This document shows positions 37,301-46,000 of a stretch of DNA of 64,000 nucleotides, one piece after another (the stretch's first letter is position 1; the number at the start of each line of letters is the position of its first letter). Origin of the DNA: Dyella sp. AtDHG13 (lineage in GTDB: Bacteria > Pseudomonadota > Gammaproteobacteria > Xanthomonadales > Rhodanobacteraceae); assembly GCF_003201105.1 (NCBI RefSeq), contig NZ_QICJ01000002.1, forward strand, positions 1 to 64,000, read 5' to 3'. Made by a program: the position numbers and the translations under genes. The notes beneath the pieces were generated by a model that saw only the letters and a program-made list of their open reading frames with translations, searched no databases and was not told the DNA's origin.

Positions 37301-37447
37301 GTACTGCGAAAGCAGCCGGCTGGCATCTACCGCATGAGCGGCACCGGTGGCCCCGAGCATGGCGCACAACAACAGCGCGGCCCATCGCCGAAGCCACGCA
37401 CGCTCACGCTGATGCGGGGGTGAACCCCCGTCCGCACGTTGCCCCAC
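34313..37447 (-). CDS. Propeller-type sensor histidine kinase (Reg_prop, Y_Y_Y, HisKA_3)
   Basis: This 1044-residue membrane sensor begins with a signal sequence (WAALLLCAMLGATGAAHA). A large periplasmic beta-propeller follows (about 45-690) built from two-component-regulator repeats such as SDGYLWIGTRAGVVRYDG, KDGSLWIGTNAGLSRW and REGALWIGTIDHGIYRL. After it come a Y_Y_Y domain (about 700-765), one membrane helix (about 767-787), and a HisKA_3 dimerisation region with phospho-His817 in RELHDTFLQ. The ATPase domain (about 915-1035) shows KEAIANAFRHA, DDGVGFDVE and GHWGLKGMHERA. The start is a GTG at 37447 with GAGGAG nine bases upstream. An ATG at 37516 lacks a ribosome site and delays the signal sequence. 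It pairs with the regulator downstream. The ligand is unknown; such propellers often sense sugars. Confidence 0.88.
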   Translation of the reverse strand: MGQRADGGSPPHQRERAWLRRWAALLLCAMLGATGAAHAVDASRLLSQYGHTAWRLQDGELPASAYPMAQTSDGYLWIGTRAGVVRYDGARFVPLESLTSERLSSSFIIALLGAKDGSLWIGTNAGLSRWKDGQLTDYPGVNAAVVSLAEDRSGKIWLLANGRDAEPLCEVTGSRVICHGKNDGLDVPGLCCDRMITDGDGTFWMGTDTSLVQWREHTPSRAFPLEAKINAGTPGALILAREPTGELWAGLPMTGAGLGLQRLVGGQWEAFQYQGLEGSSLAVQAMLRDREGALWIGTIDHGIYRLAAGRVDHFDSRDGLTGDSIYSFYEDSEGNIWVATSGGVDRFRDFKVWSYSTREGLAVDEVDSVLATRDGKIWAGTANSLDVLEQGQFHSLRAGKELPGTQVTSLFEDNADRLWVGLDEGLWIYASGKFTAVLDQEGKPLRGMVFGLAQDGAGDVWVVLRGRPSNLVRLRGDRVVETWKTPAYPSVRSVAPDRAGGLWLGLTHGDLARPGTTWQQVKTGLDTPVLDVAVARDGLVLGATGKGLIAFKDGALRVLTIKDGLPCDTVNGLVDDEDGSLWLAMACGLAKLQLADVESALRDSAHAVNVTVLDALDGMRSGQAPFQRKVARAPDGRLWLANGVVLQSFDPHAHAKTGGALPMHIESLTADRQRYALAADLTLPPLTHDVQIDYTAIGLAVPQHIRFRYRLDGLDPDWVDAGQRRQAFYTDLPPGNYRFRIAASKDNGDWEEAAAPLAFSVKPAFYQTSLFMLLVVALAALALWLLFAWRLAQVKVQMRTIFEERHAERERIARELHDTFLQAVQGLMLRFQSAMERIPPTEPARDLMERALDHADEVIIEGRDRVTQLRALDRADTSLENAIRHMGEELARDTATTFTLTVEGAHRPLDPAASDEILGLAKEAIANAFRHARASCIDVSIGYGRKGLTLGIVDDGVGFDVEAIAGNRPAGHWGLKGMHERARNLRARLALSSRPGAGTALELSVPASIAFRPSFRRWRRSLDLVGRMFNRRSAKARPIDDDEV

Positions 37448-37623
37448 TGCCCGCTTCTCCTCGACCTCTCGGCTGGTTATCGATCTTCGCCCAAGTAAGG
37501 CCAATTGCAATGCCATGGCCGATGGTTGCGTGGCGAATGTTTCCGGCCATCACCCGAAAGGGTGAGCGGGCCTCTCCACCATGTGGGGCTGTTGCCGGCA
37601 TGGCCCGCGCCTAGGCTACGGCC

Positions 37624-38016
37624 ATGCAGCGTCTCTTCTCCATGTTCCCCATCGGCTTGCCGGGTGTCGGCCTGCTTTGCCTGCGCCTCACCGCGGCGCT
37701 GTCGCTGTGCCTGGCAACGCAGTCGGTGCGGGCCCGGTTTCCGGCCATGGCGTGGTTGCTGGAAGTGTTTTGCTTCCTGCTGATCATCGGATTGGCGACG
37801 CCTGTGCTCGCCTCCTGCTGCGTCATGGCGGGGATGTACGCGCTGGTCAGCACCGGCGGCGCGGCGTGGCAGTGCGCGGGCATCTCCATGCTCGCCGCCG
37901 TCGCGCTCGCGCTGCTCGGCCCGGGCGCCTACTCCGTGGACGCACGCATGTTCGGCCGGCGCAGCGTCGTCCTCAATGACCCCGATGCACCGGCCGAGCG
38001 CAGGGACCGAACCTGA
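37624..38016 (+). CDS. DoxX-like membrane protein
   Basis: This 130-residue inner-membrane protein has four hydrophobic segments (including LLCLRLTAALSLCLATQ, a stretch around FCFLLIIGLATPVL, and AGISMLAAVALALLGPG). The C-terminal stretch LLGPGAYSVDARMFGRR is typical of DoxX-like proteins found beside oxidoreductase and electron-transfer genes. The ATG has only a weak ribosome site. It is divergent from the sensor kinase gene (177-base gap with the hairpin CACCC-GAAA-GGGTG at 37551-37564) and heads the P460/hydrolase run. Confidence 0.65.
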   Translation: MQRLFSMFPIGLPGVGLLCLRLTAALSLCLATQSVRARFPAMAWLLEVFCFLLIIGLATPVLASCCVMAGMYALVSTGGAAWQCAGISMLAAVALALLGPGAYSVDARMFGRRSVVLNDPDAPAERRDRT

Positions 38017-38101
38017 TCGATGCACCACGCACCAGACCGATGAGCATGCCCTGAGCAAGAGCTTCACCCCACCCACCGGAATCAGCGAGGCAGGATCAGC
38101 C

Positions 38102-38662
38102 ATGAAGCGCAAGACGACACTCGTGATAGCGGGAACTCTGTTGATGGTGACCACGCTCGCCAGCGTGGCCTTTGCCGTCTCCACGCAGGACAAGTATGCA
38201 CTGAAGGTGCCGGGCGGCCTGGCCTTCTCGGAGTTCAGGGGCTACGAGAGCTGGCAGGTCGTTTCCGTCAGCGAAGACGGCGGCCTGCTCGCCGTGGTCA
38301 TGGCCAACCCCACCATGATCGAGGCCTTCAAGTCCGGCATTCCCGGCAATGGCAAGCCGTTCCCGGACGGCTCGAAGATGGCCAAGGTGCACTGGAACAC
38401 CAAGAAGCTCGAGACCTTCCCCGCCGCGACAGTGCCCGCCACGCAGCACGACGTCGACTTCATGGTGAAGGACAGCAAGCGCTTCGCGGACAGCGGTGGC
38501 TGGGGCTACGCCGTGTTCGACCGCGACAAGGACACGGACGCCTTTTCGCCCGGCACGCAGGCCAGCAACCCGCCGCAGGGCAACGATGCGAAATGCGGGC
38601 TCGCCTGCCACACGATCGTGAAGGGTCGCGACTACGTGTTTACCGAATACGCCAAACGGTAA
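38102..38662 (+). CDS. Cytochrome P460 family protein
   Basis: This 186-residue periplasmic haem protein has a signal peptide (LVIAGTLLMVTTLASVAFA). The P460 fold shows FRGYESWQVVSVSEDGG, the central IPGNGKPFPDGSKMAKVHW, then FMVKDSKRFADSGGWGYAVF. The C-terminal haem site reads KCGLACHTIVKGRDYVF: Cys165, Cys169 and His170 give C-x3-CH rather than the common C-x2-CH. P460 enzymes use an unusual cross-linked haem for hydroxylamine or nitric-oxide chemistry, but many family members have no known reaction. AGGA precedes the ATG. The gene is followed by a secreted hydrolase and by a second, frameshifted copy of the same family. Confidence 0.85.
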   Translation: MKRKTTLVIAGTLLMVTTLASVAFAVSTQDKYALKVPGGLAFSEFRGYESWQVVSVSEDGGLLAVVMANPTMIEAFKSGIPGNGKPFPDGSKMAKVHWNTKKLETFPAATVPATQHDVDFMVKDSKRFADSGGWGYAVFDRDKDTDAFSPGTQASNPPQGNDAKCGLACHTIVKGRDYVFTEYAKR

Positions 38663-38711
38663 CGGACGTTCCCGGGCTTTCGCCTGTCACCCATTCGATG
38701 GAGAGACGACC

Positions 38712-39728
38712 ATGCACGTCAACACGACATTCCCCATCCGCGGCCTGTTGCGCATGGCGCTGGGCGCCGCGCTCGCCCTTCCGATGACTCTCGCCGGACA
38801 GGCGCATGCGCAGTCGGCACCGGCGCCCGACGCCTGGGGCGCGCTCAAGCACGTTCACGCCGGCGTGCTCGATGTGGCCTATGCGGAGATGGGGCCGGCG
38901 AACGGTCCCGTCGTGATCCTGCTGCACGGCTGGCCGTACGACATCCGCAGCTACGCGCAAGTGGCGCCGGCGCTGGCCGCCAAGGGATACCGCGTGCTGG
39001 TTCCCTACGCGCGCGGCTATGGCGACACGCATTTCCTCTCCGCGGACACCCTGCGCAACGCCGAGCCCGCCGCGCTCGCGCAGGACGTGATCGACTTCAT
39101 GGACGCGCTGCACGTCAAGCGCGCGGTGTTCGGCGGATTCGACTGGGGCGCACGCTCGGCCGACATCGTCGCCGCACTGTGGCCCGAGCGCGTGAAGGCG
39201 CTGGTCAGCGTCAGCGGCTACCTGATCGGCACGCAGGCGGCCGGCAAGGCGCCCCTGCCGCCCAAGGCCGAATACCAGTGGTGGTATCAGTTCTACTTCG
39301 CCACCGACCGCGGCCAGGAAGGCTATGCGAAGAACCATCGCGAATTCGCCAGGCTGATCTGGCAGCTGGCATCGCCCAAGTGGAACTTCGACGACGCGAC
39401 CTTCGACCGAAGCGCCGCCGCCTTCGACAACCCGGACCATGTCGCGATCACCGTCCACAACTATCGCTGGCGCCTGGACCTGGCCCAGGGCGAAGCCCGC
39501 TATGCACCGCTGGAACAGCGCCTGGCGCAGCTTCCCAGGATCACCGTGCCCACCATCACCCTGGAGGGCGACGCCAACGGCGCGCCGCATCCCGCGCCGG
39601 AAGCGTATGCGAAACAGTTCACGGGCAAGTACGAGTTTCGCCTGATCACCGGCGGCATCGGCCACAACCTGCCGCAGGAAGCGCCCGAGGCGTTCACCAA
39701 GGCCGTCATCGACGCCGATCACCTTTGA
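38712..39728 (+). CDS. Secreted alpha/beta hydrolase, epoxide hydrolase/dehalogenase-like
   Basis: This 338-residue exported alpha/beta-hydrolase has a signal peptide ending in AGQAHAQ. The oxyanion motif is ILLHGWPYDIRSY. The nucleophile is Asp144 in FGGFDWGARSADI, an Asp elbow as in epoxide hydrolases and haloalkane dehalogenases, and the catalytic His318 lies in GGIGHNLPQEAP. GGAGAG precedes the ATG. It lies 49 bases after the P460 gene and 22 bases before the frameshifted P460 gene, so it is probably in one operon. The substrate is unknown. A periplasmic location is less common for this family and fits the exported P460 partners. Confidence 0.82.
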   Translation: MHVNTTFPIRGLLRMALGAALALPMTLAGQAHAQSAPAPDAWGALKHVHAGVLDVAYAEMGPANGPVVILLHGWPYDIRSYAQVAPALAAKGYRVLVPYARGYGDTHFLSADTLRNAEPAALAQDVIDFMDALHVKRAVFGGFDWGARSADIVAALWPERVKALVSVSGYLIGTQAAGKAPLPPKAEYQWWYQFYFATDRGQEGYAKNHREFARLIWQLASPKWNFDDATFDRSAAAFDNPDHVAITVHNYRWRLDLAQGEARYAPLEQRLAQLPRITVPTITLEGDANGAPHPAPEAYAKQFTGKYEFRLITGGIGHNLPQEAPEAFTKAVIDADHL

Positions 39729-39750
39729 GCCCTCGCGCCGGAGCGAAGCC

Positions 39751-40259
39751 ATGAGGCCGATGCTTGTTGCGCTGCTTGCCGTCGCCGGTACCGCTGCCGC
39801 CATGACCGCCATGGCGTTCGCCACGACACGGAGCGGCACGAACCCGGCGTCGCCGATCTATGGCGTCACGCTGCCTGAGGGCTATCGCCAATGGGAGTTG
39901 ATCGCCCCGGCCGAGGAAGCCGCGCCACTCGACGAATTGCGCGTGGTGGTCGGCAATGCCGTGGCGATCAAGGCTTACCGGGAAGGCAGCTTGCCGTTCC
40001 CCGATGGCAGCGTGCTGGTCAAGCTGGCGTGGAAACGCACGCCATCCGCCGAGTTCGCTTCGGCCACCTTTCCGGCGCCGCCACCACGGTGCAGGTGATG
40101 GTCAAGGATTCCGCGCGCTATGCGTCGACCGGCGGCTGGGGCTATGGCCGGTTCATCGACGGCACGCCGGCCGACGAAGCCCAGCATCGCACTTGTGATG
40201 GCTGCCACCAGGCCAGGGTGAAGGATCACGACCGGGTATTCACCCGTTACGCCCCGTAG
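39751..40259 (+). pseudogene. Second cytochrome P460 gene, interrupted by a one-base frameshift
   Basis: The start, with GGAG upstream, encodes a signal peptide (MLVALLAVAGTAAAMTAMAF) and the P460 fold (GYRQWELIAPAEEAAPLDEL, GSLPFPDGSVLVKLAW). The frame then ends at a stop by 40098. Near 40072-40085, within the run CCGGCGCCGCCACC, the coding shifts. One added base would join the first half to TTVQVMVKDSARYASTGGWG and the haem site TCDGCHQARVKDHDRVFTRY (CxxCH), which continue to a stop at 40259. This aligns fully with the intact P460 protein at 38102. Either the gene is inactivated or a base was lost in sequencing a GC-rich run. A programmed frameshift is less likely. Confidence 0.8.
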
Positions 40260-40321
40260 CCGCCGCCGCACGCGGCCGATTTCATCCCGGGCAACCCCGC
40301 CCAACATCAAGGAGACAAACC

Positions 40322-41110
40322 ATGAGGAAAGCCTTTATCGCCCTGGCGTTCGGCATCGTCACGATGCTCGCCATGAATGCGTCCGCGCAGATGTCCAAGC
40401 CGATGGACAAACCCTTCATCGTGCTGGTGCACGGCGCCTTCGCGGATGCATCCAGCTGGAACGGCGTGGTCAGGATCCTGCAGAAGGACGGCTACTTCGT
40501 GATTGCCGCCGCCAACCCGCTGCGTGGCGCAAAGAGCGACGGCGCGTACATCGGCAGCCTGGTGGCCGACCTCAAGGGGCCCGTGGTGCTGGTCGGGCAC
40601 TCCTATGGCGGCAATGTCATCACCGAGGCGGCCAACGGGCATGCCAACGTGAAGTCGCTCGTCTACGTCAGCGCGTTCGCGCCTGCGCCGGGCGAGAGCC
40701 TGGGCGAGCTCACCGGCAAGTTCCCGGGCAGCACGCTCGGCCAGGCGCTGGCGCCGCCTGCCGACCTCGCCGGCGGCGGCAAGGACCTGTACATCCAGCA
40801 GGACAAGTTCCATGCGCAGTTCGCCGCGGACGTGCCCGCGGCCGACGCCGCGCTGATGGCCGTGACGCAGCGCCCGCTGCTGCAGGCGGCGCTGGATGAA
40901 AAGGCGGGCGATGCCTCGTGGAAGAACCTGCCGTCGTGGTGGATCTATGGCGATGCGGACAAGAACATCCCGCCCCAGGCCATGGCCTTCATGGCCACGC
41001 GCGCGGCGGCGAAAGAAGTGGTCGTGGTCAAGGGTGCATCGCACGTCGTGATGGTGTCGCATCCGGATGCCGTGGCACGCCTGATCGAAAAGGCCGCCGC
41101 TGCACACTGA
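40322..41110 (+). CDS. Secreted alpha/beta hydrolase, EstC/methylesterase-like
   Basis: This 262-residue exported hydrolase has a signal peptide (KAFIALAFGIVTMLAMNASA), the oxyanion segment FIVLVHGAFADASSWN, the nucleophile Ser94 in VLVGHSYGGNVI, an acid in WWIYGDADKNIP, and His241 in KGASHVVMVSHPD. The pattern matches the small esterase group containing EstC, salicylate esterase-like and hydroxynitrile lyase-like proteins. AAGGAG precedes the ATG by seven bases. It is the last gene of the run beginning at 37624, 62 bases after the frameshifted P460 gene. The substrate is unknown. Confidence 0.85.
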   Translation: MRKAFIALAFGIVTMLAMNASAQMSKPMDKPFIVLVHGAFADASSWNGVVRILQKDGYFVIAAANPLRGAKSDGAYIGSLVADLKGPVVLVGHSYGGNVITEAANGHANVKSLVYVSAFAPAPGESLGELTGKFPGSTLGQALAPPADLAGGGKDLYIQQDKFHAQFAADVPAADAALMAVTQRPLLQAALDEKAGDASWKNLPSWWIYGDADKNIPPQAMAFMATRAAAKEVVVVKGASHVVMVSHPDAVARLIEKAAAAH

Positions 41111-41130
41111 GTGGATGCCGTGGGCGAACC

Positions 41131-41159
41131 GACCGTCCGGCCATCACGGCCGGGCGGTC
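41131..41159. terminator. Strong hairpin between convergent genes
   Basis: GACCGTCCGGCC pairs with GGCCGGGCGGTC (one G-T pair, five-base loop) midway between the hydrolase stop (41110) and the GH29 stop (41203). No T-run follows on either side; it may act in both directions. Confidence 0.45.
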
Positions 41160-41202
41160 CGGGTACATGCGCGATTCGGTGGTCGGATCCGCGTGGCTGC
41201 CC

Positions 41203-42897
41203 TCAGTGCGCAGCGTCCGCCATATCGATGCGATACACGTAAGCATGCAGGCCCGCCGGCTTGCCCGGCAGCTCAAGATGCAGGCCATCCGCCTTCTGAT
41301 GGAAAGCCATGGTCGCTCCGGTCGACAACAGCGTGACCTTGCGTACCTTCATCGAAGGCGTGACGGATCGAATCACCGCCTGGCCTGTCGCCGGCCATTC
41401 CATTTCGATGGCGTAGAGATGCCCGTCTCGCTTGGTGAAGCGGAAATCTTCCGGCGTATAAGGCTTGGTCTTGGTGTCCTGCATGGTGCCCGCCGCGACC
41501 TGGGTAGGGCCTTCGCCAAAACGCTGCCACGGCCGCGAGCCGTAGATGGCCTCGCCATTGGTCTTCAGCCATTGCCCCATCGCCAACAGGATGCCCTTGG
41601 CTTCATCGGGAATGGTGCCGTCCGCCTTGGGGCCGACGTTCAACAGCAGGTTGCCGTTCTTGCTGACCACGTCGACCAGCAGCTGCACGATCTCGTCGGG
41701 TGACTTGTAGGTGTCGCCTTCCGCGTAGCCCCAGGAATCCGGGCTCACGGAGGTTTCGGTCTGCCACGGCTGCGCGAGGATATCGGCAGCCTGCCCGCGC
41801 TCGATATTGAGCGTGCCGGTGCCGGGCATCATGTTGTCGAGCTTGTAGTTCAGCACCACGCCCTGCTCGCGCGAGGCGGCCTGGTTGTAGTAGAAGGCCG
41901 CGAAATCGGCGAGCGCGCCGCGAAAGCGCGGCTGCCCCACCCACCAGTCGAAATACATCAGGTCGGGGTGGTAGTCCTGCACGATTTCGGAGGAACGCGC
42001 GAGCCAGTCGTCGAGATAGGCATCGGACACGAAGGTCCAGTCCACGTCCTTGCCATCCGCGCCCTTGGCGCCCTCGGTGGGATGCGCCGGGCCGTACAGG
42101 GCGGCATATTTCGGATCGTTGACGTCGGAGTCGAAGCGGCGGCCGTATTCGAAGAACCAGTCGTGCTCCGCGCGGTGCGAGGACAGGCCAAGCTTCATGC
42201 CCTGCGCGCGGATGGCCTTGGCGAGTTCGCCGATCACGTCCCGGTGCGGCCCCATCTTCATGGCCGTCCAATCGGAAAGGTGGGAGTCGTACATGGCGAA
42301 ACCGTCGTGATGCTCGGCCACCGGCACCACATAACGCGCACCCGCCGCATGGAACAACGCCGCCCACGCCTGCGGATCGAAATGCTCCGCCTTGAAGCGC
42401 GGGATCAGGTCCTTGTAGCCCACCTTTGGCATCGGCCCATAGGTGTCCACCTGATGCTGGTGATAATTGGCGTATTCACCCGTGGTCTCGTACATGTGGC
42501 GCGGGTACCACTCGCCCTTGTACGCCGCTACCGAATACACGCCCCAGTGGACGAAGATGCCGAACTTCGCATCGCGATACCAATCGGGCGTGCGATACGC
42601 GGTGAGGCTTTTCCAGTCCGGCGACATCGGGCCTTGCCACGCCACTTTCCGGACCTGCGCGAGGATGGCCTGGCGCGCGCCATCGTAAGGACGGTTTGCT
42701 TCCACCCATTGGCGCTCGATGGCGACCGCATCCGGTGGCGTGAATGCCTTCAGCTGTTCGCCAGCAATGGCGACTGTCGTGCCCAGCGCACAAGCCATGG
42801 CCATCCAGCGAAGGCTGCGGCGCAATGTCGGTGAAGAAGTGGCATCGAACGAAAAGCCGCTGGGTGTGATTGCCCCGCCCTTCTTCCAGAACCTCAT
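41203..42897 (-). CDS. Alpha-L-fucosidase, GH29
   Basis: This 564-residue exported enzyme removes alpha-L-fucose from glycans. It has a signal region (SLRWMAMACALGTTVAIAGE, about 30-50) and a (beta/alpha)8 catalytic domain (about 85-450) with WYRDAKFGIFVHWGVYSVAA, VVPVAEHHDGFAMYDSHLSD and SSHRAEHDWFF. The predicted nucleophile is Asp317 in DLMYFDWWVGQP. NGNLLLNVGPKADGTIPDEA precedes a C-terminal beta domain. GGAGG lies seven bases before the ATG. It closely resembles the GH29 at 54281, so they are likely paralogues. The gene lies 115 bases downstream of the TonB-dependent receptor gene on the same strand, with strong hairpins between them. Confidence 0.92.
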   Translation of the reverse strand: MRFWKKGGAITPSGFSFDATSSPTLRRSLRWMAMACALGTTVAIAGEQLKAFTPPDAVAIERQWVEANRPYDGARQAILAQVRKVAWQGPMSPDWKSLTAYRTPDWYRDAKFGIFVHWGVYSVAAYKGEWYPRHMYETTGEYANYHQHQVDTYGPMPKVGYKDLIPRFKAEHFDPQAWAALFHAAGARYVVPVAEHHDGFAMYDSHLSDWTAMKMGPHRDVIGELAKAIRAQGMKLGLSSHRAEHDWFFEYGRRFDSDVNDPKYAALYGPAHPTEGAKGADGKDVDWTFVSDAYLDDWLARSSEIVQDYHPDLMYFDWWVGQPRFRGALADFAAFYYNQAASREQGVVLNYKLDNMMPGTGTLNIERGQAADILAQPWQTETSVSPDSWGYAEGDTYKSPDEIVQLLVDVVSKNGNLLLNVGPKADGTIPDEAKGILLAMGQWLKTNGEAIYGSRPWQRFGEGPTQVAAGTMQDTKTKPYTPEDFRFTKRDGHLYAIEMEWPATGQAVIRSVTPSMKVRKVTLLSTGATMAFHQKADGLHLELPGKPAGLHAYVYRIDMADAAH

Positions 42898-42932
42898 GCA
42901 CCATCCTCCACCGCGTTATCCGTGATGGACCG

Positions 42933-42996
42933 GTCCCGGCATGCCGGGACGGACCCGCGCGACTCGAATCCATCGGGCCGGCCAGTGCCGGCCCGA
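42933..42996 (-). terminator. Paired hairpins after the TonB-dependent receptor gene
   Basis: TCGGGCCGGC pairs perfectly with GCCGGCCCGA (42973-42996, four-base loop), 17 bases after the receptor stop. An 18-base perfect palindrome, GTCCCGGCATGCCGGGAC, lies at 42933-42950. They could attenuate read-through from receptor to fucosidase. Confidence 0.5.
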
Positions 42997-43012
42997 CGTC
43001 AGACACGCTCGC

Positions 43013-46000
43013 TTACTTGAACTTGTAGTCGAACGTGAGGAACACCTCGCGACCGTTGTATTCGCTGGCAGTCTGTCCGGTGGTGACGAACTCGAAGCCG
43101 CCCGCGTAGTACGGGATGGAGCTCACCTTGTCGAAGATGTTGGATACCGTGAGCTTCAGGTTGGTATCCGGATTCATCTGCCAGCCCACCGCGGCGTTCC
43201 AGGTGATCCACACCGGCGTGCGGCCACGATAGGTGGCATCGGGCACGTTCACCGAGACGCCATCCTGCGTCACCTGGCACACGCCGGTGCTGATCGACTC
43301 CGAGCCGTTCTGCACGTTGACCATGCCCGGCTGGATGCCGTTGGGCAGCACCACGCAGCCGGCGTAGTTCGGTGCGCGCATGCTGCCGTCGCGCACGCCG
43401 GAGATCGACACGTTCCAGTCGCCCTTGGTCCAGTCGGCGATCCAGGTCATGCGGCTCGCCACGTAGTTGTAGCGGGTGTTCTGCAGCTGGTCCGACGCCA
43501 GCACGCGCTGCTTGTACGACAGGTTGTCGGTGTAGTTGATGTTGGCGCGGAAGTTGCCGTAGTTCTCGGTGTGGAACTTGTAGTCGAGCGAGGCATCGAT
43601 GCCGCTCACGTACAGCGACGCTTCGTTGATCGGGCCCGACTCCTCGGAGACGATCTGGCCCGCCGCGTTGCGCTGGACCATCTGCGTCACCATGCTGCAG
43701 TACGCCGAGCCCGGCACGTGCGCCGTGTACGGCGACAGCGCCGAGGTGCCGTTGGCCTGCAGGCCCGTGAGGCAGCCCGCCTCGTCGACCAGCACGGTGT
43801 CCTTGTCCAGATACTCGATGGCGTTGTCCACGCCCATGTGCCAGTAGTCGGCCGACACCGACAGGCCCTGCACGCCCGGAATCTGCCACACGAAACCATA
43901 GGTCCAGGAGTGGCCGGTCTGCGGTTCCAGCAGGCGGCTGCCGTTGGTGTTCAGGTTGTAGTACTGCGAGGTCGGGCGCTGCACCAGGCTGCACCACGTG
44001 CTGTTGGACTGACCGGCCTTGATCGCGTTGATGCACTGCAGGGGGTCGACGTAATCACCCACCGGCGAGGTGGAGCCGGTCAGGTAGATCGCCTGCATGT
44101 CAGGCGCCTTGAAGTTGGTGCCGTAGCTGCCGCGCAGCAGCAGGCCGTCGTACGGGCGGTACTCCAGGCCGGTGCCCCAGGTCTTGGCCACGTCGGCCTT
44201 GCTGGCGTCGTTGTACTTGTCGCCGCGGCCGGAGATGGTCCAGGTCAGCTGATTGAAGATCGGCACGCGGAACTCGGTGCCCAGCGAGAAACGCTGGCGG
44301 GTGCCGCCGCCGGTGAGGTAGGCGCCGAACGGGTTCTGGAACGTGCTCGGATCCTGCGCGCGCGGATCGGGCGAAAGCAGGAAGCCGTTGTGCGCCGCTT
44401 CGAGCACCGCGGCCCAACCCACGGATTCATCCGCCCACGGCATCTTGAACAGCTCGCCGTTGATGCGGAACTGCGCCTGGTCCAGCCACGAGGATGACGT
44501 GTTCTCGCCGTTCACCGCGAACTGGCCGTACTGCTGCGGCGTGATCGGGTTCCACCACTGCTGCCAGTTCATCGCGTAGATAGGCAGGCCGTCGGCCGTG
44601 GTGCCCTTCTGCTGGCCGAGGAAGAAGTTGTTCATCGCCGTGATGTTGATGCCGGTGTAATCCTCGCGCACCGTGTACTTCTGGCTGTTGAGATTGAAAT
44701 CCCAGTTGAAGCGGCCGTCGAGGAAGGTGCCCTTCAGGCCGAGCTGCAGGTTCCAGTTCTGCTCGCGGTCGTGCGTGTTGGCCGAGGTACCCATTTCCTG
44801 TGCGGTCAGCTGGCGGATGCCCTGGTTGATCACCTGCCCGGTGGTCTGGTCGTAGAACTTGCCGGTCACTTCCACCGGCAGCTGCGTGTTGGAAATGCCC
44901 ACCGTGTCGTACAGGGCGGCCGAGCCGTAGAGCTGCAGGCCGTTGCTGAAGTCGTACTCGCCGGCGATGTAGCCGTTCTGGCTGCGGCTGCCGGGCGTCA
45001 GCACCCAGTTCTGGAACAGGGCCGGCTGCGAGCAGTAGTAGCCGTTGTTGGTCACGCCGGTGATCTGCGTGCCGTTGGTGGTCACCGAATGCGACTGGCT
45101 CAGCTGCGAGTTGGTGAACTTCGAGCAGGTGCCCGCCGGCGGCGTGATGTACATGCCGTTGGCATCCGTGGCGGACAGCGCGATGGCGCCGGCCGCGTCG
45201 TACTGGTAGCCGAACATGCGCGACGCCGGGCCCCAGGCGCCGTAGCCCGCGTCGGAGACCGAATCCTGATACGGACGATCCTTGCCCCACAACGCCGTGC
45301 GGTTGGACTGCTCCAGGTTGTAGAGGATGTGCCAGTTGCTGCCGGACTTGCCGCCGAAGAAGTTGATGTCGCCGTAGTTGCGGCCGCCACGGGTGGAGGT
45401 GCCGCCGGTGACCTGCAGTTCGTCACCCTGATAGTTCTTCTTCAGGATCACGTTGATCACGCCCGCCACCGCGTCCGAGCCGTAGATGGACGAGGCGCCC
45501 GAGGCAAGGATTTCGACATGGTCGATCATGCCGATGGGGAGGTTGTTGTAGTTCTGGAAGTTGCTCTGCTTGTTCAGCGGCTGCGGGTAATCCACCACGC
45601 GATGGCCGTCGATCATCAGCAGGCTGAAGCCCGGCCCGACGCCGCGCAGGTTGACCGAGCGCGCATTGACGGAACTGGAACCCCACGAGGCGGGATCGGA
45701 CTGCTGCTGGCCCACCTGCGGCAGCGAATCGAGAAATTCCCACAGCGTGGTGAAGCCCTGGTCCTTGATCTGCTCGGCGGTGATGGAGACCACCGGCGCC
45801 TGCCCTTCGACCTCCGCACGCGGAATCATGGAGCCGGTGACGGTGATGCCCTTCAGCTCCACCGCCTTCTCAGGCTTGGCGGACGACGACGTGCCCGTCG
45901 CCTGCTGCGCGGACGACTGATCGCCGGCGGACGATGCCGACTGCGCGAAAACCTGTGGCGCGAAAAGCGCCAACGCAAGGGAACTGGCGAGCACGCTGCG

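Noticed and set aside
37477-38193. Minus-strand 238-residue open frame over the DoxX-like gene
   Set aside because: Overlaps the divergent promoter region and a hydrophobic, better-supported plus-strand gene; its sequence is Arg/His/Gln-rich with no domain.
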